Shown here: piece after piece, positions 38,813-43,868 of the stretch
Layout of the letters: every line of letters begins with the position of its first letter
Numbering within the stretch: the first letter of the stretch is position 1
Source: an uncultured Pseudomonadota bacterium
GTDB lineage: Bacteria > Pseudomonadota > Alphaproteobacteria > UBA3830
Assembly: GCA_902771535.1 (NCBI GenBank)
Contig: CACXWU010000009.1
Span: 1-43,868, forward strand
Direction: 5' to 3'
DNA: 43,868 bases
The notes under the pieces: model-generated
Database searches by the model: none
Seen by the model: only the letters and a program-made list of their open reading frames with translations
Told to the model about the DNA's origin: nothing
Made by a program: the position numbers and the translations under genes

Positions 38813-39208
38813 ATGTATCAGAAGTTCAAAACCAACATTTTGGTAAGGGATAAGATGGTCGAGAAAATGCAATCCGAAGGTATTTTGGTCGACTATAAAA
38901 AACTGGATCAGAGAAATTATGAGAATGCGCTGAGGAAAAAAGTTGTTGAGGAAGCGCAGGAAGTCGCGGCTGAAAATGATCGCGAAAAATTGATTTTCGA
39001 ATTGGCTGATTTGCAGGAGGTGGCGCAAACGTTAGCGAGTGTGTTTGGAATTACCTCGTCGGAAATTTCGGAAGCCCGAAAAAAGAAACGGGAAAAATCA
39101 GGCGGCTTTTCCAAAAAGCATTTCACAAATTTTGTCGAGATAAAAAACGACAACCCCGCGATCGAATATTATTTGCAGCGTCCGAAAAAATATCCGAAAA
39201 TTGGGTGA
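38813..39208 (+). CDS. MazG/PRA-PH-like nucleotide pyrophosphohydrolase
   Basis: 131 residues from the ATG at 38813, with AGGGA upstream; an ATG at 38726 in frame adds 29 residues without family character. KFKTNILVRDKMVEKMQSEG and then KKVVEEAQEVAAENDREKL and FELADLQEVAQ contain the E-E-x-x-E...E-x-x-D metal-binding pattern of the all-alpha NTP pyrophosphohydrolases. These hydrolyse phosphoribosyl-ATP or non-canonical NTPs. No his genes are nearby, so house-cleaning is more likely than histidine synthesis. A TACAAT at 38784-38789 may be its -10 box. Confidence 0.82.
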   Translation: MYQKFKTNILVRDKMVEKMQSEGILVDYKKLDQRNYENALRKKVVEEAQEVAAENDREKLIFELADLQEVAQTLASVFGITSSEISEARKKKREKSGGFSKKHFTNFVEIKNDNPAIEYYLQRPKKYPKIG

Positions 39209-39224
39209 ATTAACGGGTATATGT

Positions 39225-40101
39225 ATGAAATATCTTCCGTCGACTTTTAAAACCAACATCATCGACAACTACGGAGAGAAAGGGAGCGAGTGGCTGGAAT
39301 GTCTCTCGAAATTTGGCGGTAAGGTGGAATTTGACGAATCTCGAGGTTTTCCCGAATCTCACTTTCAATTACGTCGCTTCGGCCTTGCGCGGAGCCGAGA
39401 AGGTTGTGTTGAAAATCGGCATCGAACACGATCTTTTGCGGAGAGAAGCGGCCGTTCTGACTTTTTTCAAAAATCATGGTGCGGTCGATTTGATCGATTT
39501 CTGCGACGGCGCGTTGCTGTTGAAAAAATGCAGCCCGGGAAATTCGTTGATGGATTTTTTCCCGCGCGATGAGCAAAAATCCGTCGAAATTGCGGCTGAT
39601 GTTATCAAAAATCTTCGTTCAGCTTCGAAAAAACAGGAAATTTTCAGCGATTTCGTTTCTCTTGATACTATTTTGAAAGACTTAGACCAGCCCTCAAATA
39701 TCAACGAAAATTACCTGAACAAAGCCAAAAAATTTGCTGAATTTTTGCAAAAAACCTCTTGCGAAAGAGTGGCAATGCACGGCGATTTGCACCACGATAA
39801 TATCATATACGACGGGGCGGAAAATCGTTGGAAAGTGATCGATCCGTTTGGCGTCGTCGGGGATTCGGTTTATGAATTCGCCTCGTTCATGATAAATCCG
39901 ATAGATAAAATTTGGAAAAGATCCGATGCCGTTTCGCTGGTAGATGAGCGTGTTTGTATGTTTTCGCAGATCGCGAATATTGACCCTCTGCGTCTGAAAC
40001 AGTGGAGTTTTGTAAAAGCTGTTTTGTGCTTAATCTGGACTGCAAAAACGAAAAATCAAGACAGGCTGGAGCTGGTGAGATTGTTCGATAAAGTCGTTTG
40101 A
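39225..40101 (+). pseudogene. Aminoglycoside/streptomycin 6-phosphotransferase-like gene with a frameshift
   Basis: From ATG 39225 the frame gives MKYLPSTFKTNIIDNYGEKG and EWLECLS, then loses similarity near 39309. One base over, the frame gives NLAVRWNLTNLEVFPNLTFN, VVLKIG, HGDLHHDNIIYDG and KVIDPFGVVGD, a standard phosphotransferase catalytic loop. Removing one A from the AAA at 39309-39311 joins both parts into a continuous 291-residue protein of the streptomycin-kinase family. It is therefore a frameshifted gene, or a sequencing error. A truncated product from TTG 39313 would keep the catalytic loop but lose the extreme N-terminus. Confidence 0.8.
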
Positions 40102-40231
40102 TCTTGCGTTTGGATTCTACATGCGGATTTGATAATTCACAAAAAGAATGGAGGGTTAAGCGCAAGTAAGGTAAAAATTAACAATTCATTAACTTTCGAT
40201 TGGCAGAATACTCATGATTTATGGAGTTTTT

Positions 40232-41443
40232 ATGGAAAACGAAACAAAAATCAGGACGGCGGTTTTGTTTGGAAGAACACAGTGTTTTCTATTTTTCAGG
40301 CTTTTGAAATGCGTTTTTTTCTTTTTTGTTCTTTTCTCGATTTTCGGAAACTGTGCTGCGGAGGAGGTGTCTTCGCGTGAGAAATTGGGAACGGGTTTGA
40401 AAAAATTTTCTGTAATTATTCCGATATATAACACAGAAAAATACCTGCCAGAGTGTATCGAAAGCGTGGTAAATCAGAGTTATCAAAATCTCGAGATAAT
40501 TTTAGTCAACGATGGATCTCCCGGAAATGCCGACGAAATCTGTAAGAAATACGTGCAGCGCGATGATAGGGTAAAATACGTTAAACAAGATAATCAGGGG
40601 GTCTCAATTGCTCGAAACAACGGAATTGCCTTATCCACAGGAGATTACATATTTTGTGCGGATTCCGACGACACTTTAGATAGAGAATTTATCGAAAAAG
40701 TCAGTAAAGTTTTCGAAAAGGAATCCTGCGATTGCGTCATAATCGGCGAGAATTTTTGCAGAATTCCCACTGAATTGATAGGAGCGTTACCCGCGTGGGG
40801 TATTGCAGTGACGAGAAATTTTTTGGAAAAATATCCGGACGTGAGATTCCAAGAACATATGCAGCCGTGCGAAGACGGATTGTTTTCTCACAAATTGTTA
40901 GCGCTAACAGATAAGGTATCTCTCTGTAAATCCGCAAAATATTTTTACAGACAACATGCGGAATCCAGTGAACACAACATAGATAAAAACAAAATACTAA
41001 AAGATATTCCAAGGTGGTTTGAAATTCTGGAAAAGTTCCATACAAAATACGGTTTATGGAATGAAAAAGTACATTTGTTATCGTTTATAAAAACAGAACC
41101 TTACGGAAGATTCTGTAAATTGCCTTTTTCTGATTCAGAGCGAAAATATCTTTTTAAGGTAATACATAATTTTCTGAAAAAACACGAACTAAATGACGAG
41201 AAACTTGCGAGAAAATTTCCTCGTTATTTTTATTTATTTGTTACATCGGATTTCTATTTTACCTATAATTTCAAGCATTACATGGAGATAGTAAAGATTT
41301 TTTGTAAATCCGTTTTTTTAGCTCTGAATGAATGTAAAAATGATCTGATCCGGGATGTTACAAAGTCGTTGAAGAAAAAAACGCAAGAAATTAGAAATTC
41401 TTCCGATACAAAAATAAAAGAAACAGGGAAAAACTTCTGTTAA
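40232..41443 (+). CDS. Family 2 glycosyltransferase with N-terminal membrane segment
   Basis: 403 residues from the ATG at 40232, with GGAG five bases upstream; the ATG at 40214 comes before that site. An N-terminal hydrophobic stretch (FFFFVLFSIFGNCAA) looks like a leader or anchor, which is unusual for this family. The GT-A catalytic domain follows: FSVIIPIYNTEKYLPECIES, LEIILVNDGSPGNADEI, GVSIARNNGIALSTGDY and FCADSDD, whose last part is the metal-binding motif. CEDGLFSHKL matches the acceptor-site region. It probably builds a surface polysaccharide or glycolipid with the following family 4 enzyme. Confidence 0.9.
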   Translation: MENETKIRTAVLFGRTQCFLFFRLLKCVFFFFVLFSIFGNCAAEEVSSREKLGTGLKKFSVIIPIYNTEKYLPECIESVVNQSYQNLEIILVNDGSPGNADEICKKYVQRDDRVKYVKQDNQGVSIARNNGIALSTGDYIFCADSDDTLDREFIEKVSKVFEKESCDCVIIGENFCRIPTELIGALPAWGIAVTRNFLEKYPDVRFQEHMQPCEDGLFSHKLLALTDKVSLCKSAKYFYRQHAESSEHNIDKNKILKDIPRWFEILEKFHTKYGLWNEKVHLLSFIKTEPYGRFCKLPFSDSERKYLFKVIHNFLKKHELNDEKLARKFPRYFYLFVTSDFYFTYNFKHYMEIVKIFCKSVFLALNECKNDLIRDVTKSLKKKTQEIRNSSDTKIKETGKNFC

Positions 41444-41496
41444 TCGGGGAATACTTAATTGATGGACAGGGAGGAGTCGAACACGTCCTTTGTAAT

Positions 41497-42627
41497 ATGG
41501 CGAATGTTATGGATAGTTGTGGATATGATGTCACTATTGCGACGATGGAAACGAAACGGGGAAATACATTTTATAATCTGAACAAAAATGTGAAATTCGT
41601 TAATTTGTATGAGAAAATTTCATTGATTAATAAATTAAAGACGTTGATGACATCCGATCCTCAAAGATTTTTTATTAAGTTAAGATGTCGAAACGACATT
41701 CTCAACGAATTTATCAAGAATAATAACCCTGATCTTATAATATGTTTTTCTTTGCCCATTCTTTTGAATGTTACTTACAAAAAAGATTTTGATATACCTA
41801 TCATTTTGACAGTTCATGGCAACCCGATAAATGATTACAGCAATCGCTTCTGGCCGAGACCCGATTGGAGGAACAAACTGTTGGAAGGAACCTATCAAAA
41901 GGCAGATGTTGTCCAAGTGTTGTTGGACAGTTATCGATCTACGGTACCGAAATCATTTCAGGGCGAAGTAGTGACAATTTCCAACATCGCCAAAAAATTC
42001 AGTAATTTTTCCATAAATTATCACAGGTCGGGACGGAAAAAGATTGTATGTATCGCATCTCTGGATAATCGCAAACATCAAGATTTATTGATACGTGCTT
42101 TTTCGAGTATAGCGAAAGACTATCCCGAATGGATTGTCGAACTTTGGGGTTCAGGACACAAAAGAGAGGAATATCAAAAAATGATTTCCGATTTTGCGAT
42201 GACAGATCGAATCTTTTTGAAAGGATCTACAAAGAATGTGGAAGAAGTTTTGAAAGATACGGATATTTTCGCACTACCCAGCACTTGCGAAGGTTGGCCA
42301 TTGGTCCTTGGAGAAGCAATGAACGCGGGAATCCCTTGCGTAGGTTTGTCCATTTGCGATGGCGTAAACGAAATCATTAAACACAATAAAAACGGCCTGT
42401 TAAGTGAAAATTCCCCGAAAGATTTCGCTGAAAAATTGAAATTTTTAATGGATAGTCCGAAAAAGCGTGAAAAATTGGGAATCCTGGCAAAAAAAGATAT
42501 GCAAAGTCACTCCGAAAGTATCATTTGGGGGAAATGGAAAGATTTGATACGAAAATACACCGATAAAGTACGATTAAGTTTATATAAAGAGGAATTGAAA
42601 AATGGAAGAGGAAACAAAACGCACTGA
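41497..42627 (+). CDS. Family 4 glycosyltransferase, start codon uncertain
   Basis: 376 residues from the first ATG. The C-terminal donor domain has KKIVCIASLDNRKHQDLLIR, VELWGSGHKREEYQ, FLKGSTKNVEEVLKDTDIFA and PSTCEGWPLVLGEAMNAGIP, whose E-x(7)-E motif marks GT4 enzymes. Similarity begins earlier: the in-frame codons at 41431-41496 read KLLLIGEYLIDGQGGVEHVL, the standard N-terminus, but no ATG, GTG or TTG opens them. A CTG at 41437 or coupling to the preceding stop at 41441-41443 is possible; so is loss of the start. Its 3' end runs into a prfB fragment. Confidence 0.85.
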   Translation: MANVMDSCGYDVTIATMETKRGNTFYNLNKNVKFVNLYEKISLINKLKTLMTSDPQRFFIKLRCRNDILNEFIKNNNPDLIICFSLPILLNVTYKKDFDIPIILTVHGNPINDYSNRFWPRPDWRNKLLEGTYQKADVVQVLLDSYRSTVPKSFQGEVVTISNIAKKFSNFSINYHRSGRKKIVCIASLDNRKHQDLLIRAFSSIAKDYPEWIVELWGSGHKREEYQKMISDFAMTDRIFLKGSTKNVEEVLKDTDIFALPSTCEGWPLVLGEAMNAGIPCVGLSICDGVNEIIKHNKNGLLSENSPKDFAEKLKFLMDSPKKREKLGILAKKDMQSHSESIIWGKWKDLIRKYTDKVRLSLYKEELKNGRGNKTH

Positions 42628-42711
42628 TCGATGCCCGCAGAAAGTCGTTGATCTCACCGTCGAGGATTGCGGCGACGTTTCCCTTTTCAAAATTCGTGCG
42701 CGAATCTTGAA
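42618..42711 (-). pseudogene. prfB (release factor 2) 3'-end fragment A
   Basis: Minus-strand codons read QDSRTNFEKGNVAAILDG and EINDFLRASIS, which matches the C-terminus of peptide-chain release factor 2 (R-T-x-x-E-x-G-N-x-x-x-x-L-D-G). It has no stop at the expected place and no gene body to its right. About 80 percent of bases match fragment B at 43353-43428. The intact prfB is expected beyond the right edge of the window. Confidence 0.7.
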
Positions 42712-42763
42712 AATTTATTAACTTTTGAGTGATAGAATATCCTCAAATTGTAGGATTTTTTGC

Positions 42764-43168
42764 ATGAAATTTTTTCGAAAACGAACCACAATAAAGGAAC
42801 TCATATGGGTTCTGTGCTTTTGTTCGTTAATAATAGTAAAAGATCCGATCCATAATGGGTTCTTATACCTATCCGCCGTGGTCGTTTGCGAATTGTGGAT
42901 ATCATTCCGCTTGCCGGGGGCTGAATATTTGTGGATGGACGCCAAAAATTCAGATTACTCGAATTACCGAGAAATCCGCATAACATCAGCCGTTTTTCTG
43001 TGGTTCCTGCTGATCGCCTTGCCGAAAGGATGCATTCCTTTAGTTTATTGTATATTCGCGATCTGTTTTGAACGAATTCTCATCAGAGTTTTTCGAGTTC
43101 CTCCCAAAAATGGTGTCATGTCGTTGAAAAGGGAAAAACGTCAAAGGCCTATCGGTATTGGGAAATAG
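42764..43168 (+). CDS. Small membrane protein, paralogue 1
   Basis: 134 residues from the ATG at 42764, with TAGGA upstream; a TTG at 42725 in frame lies upstream of that site. About four hydrophobic segments: LIWVLCFCSLIIV, YLSAVVVCELWIS, AVFLWFLLIAL and LVYCIFAICFERILI, then a basic tail. No known family. It resembles the protein starting at 43493 (LCFC start, EL-x-I-x-x-x-LP-x-x-E-x-x-W in the middle). It lies between prfB fragments A and B, and part of its 3' region is copied at 43249-43287. Confidence 0.65.
   Translation: MKFFRKRTTIKELIWVLCFCSLIIVKDPIHNGFLYLSAVVVCELWISFRLPGAEYLWMDAKNSDYSNYREIRITSAVFLWFLLIALPKGCIPLVYCIFAICFERILIRVFRVPPKNGVMSLKREKRQRPIGIGK
43064..43103 (+). repeat. Parent of a 40-bp direct repeat, in the 3' region of paralogue 1
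   Basis: The coding segment for FERILIRVFRVP. The last 29 bases match 43259-43287 with one mismatch, and the match extends about 10 bases further left with one gap. Confidence 0.85.
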
Positions 43169-43195
43169 GAGAAATATTAACACTAACAATTTTTA

Positions 43196-43318
43196 TGATT
43201 CTTGTAGGGATTTGTCTGTGGTTTGCGATAAAAAAAGTATCATTTAATTGTTTTGAAAAATTCTCATCAGAGTTTTTCGAATTCCTCTTTTTAAAAACAA
43301 AAGGGAGCGAAGTCTAAA
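43196..43318 (+). CDS. Small hydrophobic ORF, 40 codons, doubtful
   Basis: ATG 43196 to TAA 43318 encodes MILVGICLWFAIKKVSFN and then 22 residues read out of frame through the displaced copy of the paralogue-1 3' region. The N-terminus is hydrophobic but there is no ribosome site of note. It may be only an open stretch left by the rearrangement. Confidence 0.25.
43249..43287 (+). repeat. Displaced copy of the 3' region of paralogue 1
   Basis: Direct repeat of 43064-43103, 146 bases downstream in the same orientation, and not used in the original reading frame. It gives a third instance in this window of a gene 3' end copied downstream. Confidence 0.8.
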
Positions 43319-43321
43319 CAA

Positions 43322-43431
43322 TTATTTGCCCTCATCACTCTGCGTCACCCTTGCGCTGATGGAAGCTCGCAGGAAGTCGTCGATGTCGCCGTCGAGGATA
43401 GCCGAGACGTTGCCTTTTTCGAAATTTGCAA
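43322..43431 (-). pseudogene. prfB (release factor 2) 3'-end fragment B
   Basis: Minus-strand frame of 35 codons ending in TAA at 43322-43324: ANFEKGNVSAILDGDIDDFL then RASISARVTQSDEGK. This is the C-terminal end of release factor 2 with its stop codon, but no upstream prfB body follows; a plus-strand membrane-protein gene starts at 43493 instead. It is better preserved than fragment A. Confidence 0.75.
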
Positions 43432-43492
43432 TATTTTAACTGTAACTTAATCGTTATTTGATATTATCCCCGAAAAATTGCAAGGAGAATAC

Positions 43493-43868
43493 ATGGGTCG
43501 GGTACTAAACTTTTTGTGCTTCTGTACGATTTTACTCTTTGAAACGCGGGTCAGAAGGTTAATAGGAACAGATTCATCGATTTATCCTCTCCTTGCGACG
43601 GGAATTGTTGCAATCTTTGAGCTGTACATCTTGTTGAAACTTCCGCGTTTTGAAAATTTTTGGCTTTGCGAAGCGAGTGCAAACAATCCGAAATGTACAC
43701 AAAAATGCTCGCAAATTCGCTGGATTGGATTGATTCCGATATTGGCTATAAGTTACTACTATCGAACAACCATTTTGTACTTCCTGATTTATTGTCCGTT
43801 AACAGAAGCCGTCGTCATATATTTCGCAGGAACAAAAGAAGAAAAAGATAAGCTATACGCCCGATTTG
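43493..43868 (+). CDS. Small membrane protein, paralogue 2, cut by window edge
   Basis: 125 codons are open from the ATG at 43493 to the window end, with AAGGAG upstream. Hydrophobic segments are VLNFLCFCTILLF, YPLLATGIVAIFELYILL, IRWIGLIPILAISYYY and TILYFLIYCPLTEAVVIYFAG. Shared features with the protein at 42764 are the LCFC start, EL-x-I-L-x-K-LP-x-x-E-x-x-W and the spacing of helices. Both genes follow a prfB 3' fragment, as if fragment and gene were copied together. Function unknown. Confidence 0.65.
   Translation, partial: MGRVLNFLCFCTILLFETRVRRLIGTDSSIYPLLATGIVAIFELYILLKLPRFENFWLCEASANNPKCTQKCSQIRWIGLIPILAISYYYRTTILYFLIYCPLTEAVVIYFAGTKEEKDKLYARF

Overview
This window looks like a piece of the main chromosome of an AT-rich, host-dependent alphaproteobacterium, probably an intracellular symbiont or pathogen of protists or arthropods in the Rickettsiales/Holosporales sphere. 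The placement is inferred from gene content: dnaK-dnaJ, atpA-G-D, secA and xseA sit among ankyrin and leucine-rich-repeat proteins, exported proteins with eukaryote-directed motifs, and several decaying genes. No tRNA, rRNA, CRISPR array or transposase was recognised.

Layout. Bases 1-12129 run almost entirely on the minus strand: a truncated ankyrin gene, a GNAT acetyltransferase, an ankyrin gene, a leucine-rich-repeat gene, dnaJ, dnaK, an 18-repeat ankyrin protein, a MATE-transporter remnant, a smaller ankyrin protein and an exported protein with about five helix-turn-helix-like repeats. Bases 12298-12720 carry about 12 DnaA boxes and an AT-rich inverted repeat and are read as the replication origin; gene direction diverges from it. 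To the right come an ankyrin gene broken by one stop codon, atpA-atpG-atpD with a strong terminator, an antisense exported zinc metalloprotease, a stranded short atpC and an FkbM-type methyltransferase with a G9 tract. Bases 21771-33034 hold an exported Cys-motif protein, xseA coupled to a DUF5131 gene, a HIT protein, a secretin plus two pseudopilins, an XRE regulator, a lipoprotein and secA. Bases 33272-36864 hold three minus-strand genes: an exported protein with a nuclear-localisation-like and SUMO-interaction-like motif, an exported protein with a possible deaminase motif, and a SUFU-domain protein. Bases 37076-43868 hold DUF2628 and DUF2608 proteins, a MazG/PRA-PH-like protein, a frameshifted aminoglycoside-phosphotransferase-like gene, two glycosyltransferases and two related small membrane proteins.

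How it fits together. SecA and Sec signal peptides, several ending in a shared (F/W/L)-G-M box, would move a set of probable effectors out of the cytoplasm. The secretin/pseudopilin locus suggests an outer-membrane export or pilus machine.

The most unusual structural signal is repeated copying of gene 3' ends. Two displaced copies of the dnaJ 3' end border accessory genes at 738-3362. Two fragments matching the 3' end of prfB (peptide release factor 2) alternate with related membrane-protein genes at 42618-43868. A third such copy lies at 43249-43287. This resembles serial insertion of small gene cassettes at the 3' ends of conserved genes. All functional statements come from reading motifs by eye; no database search was run.
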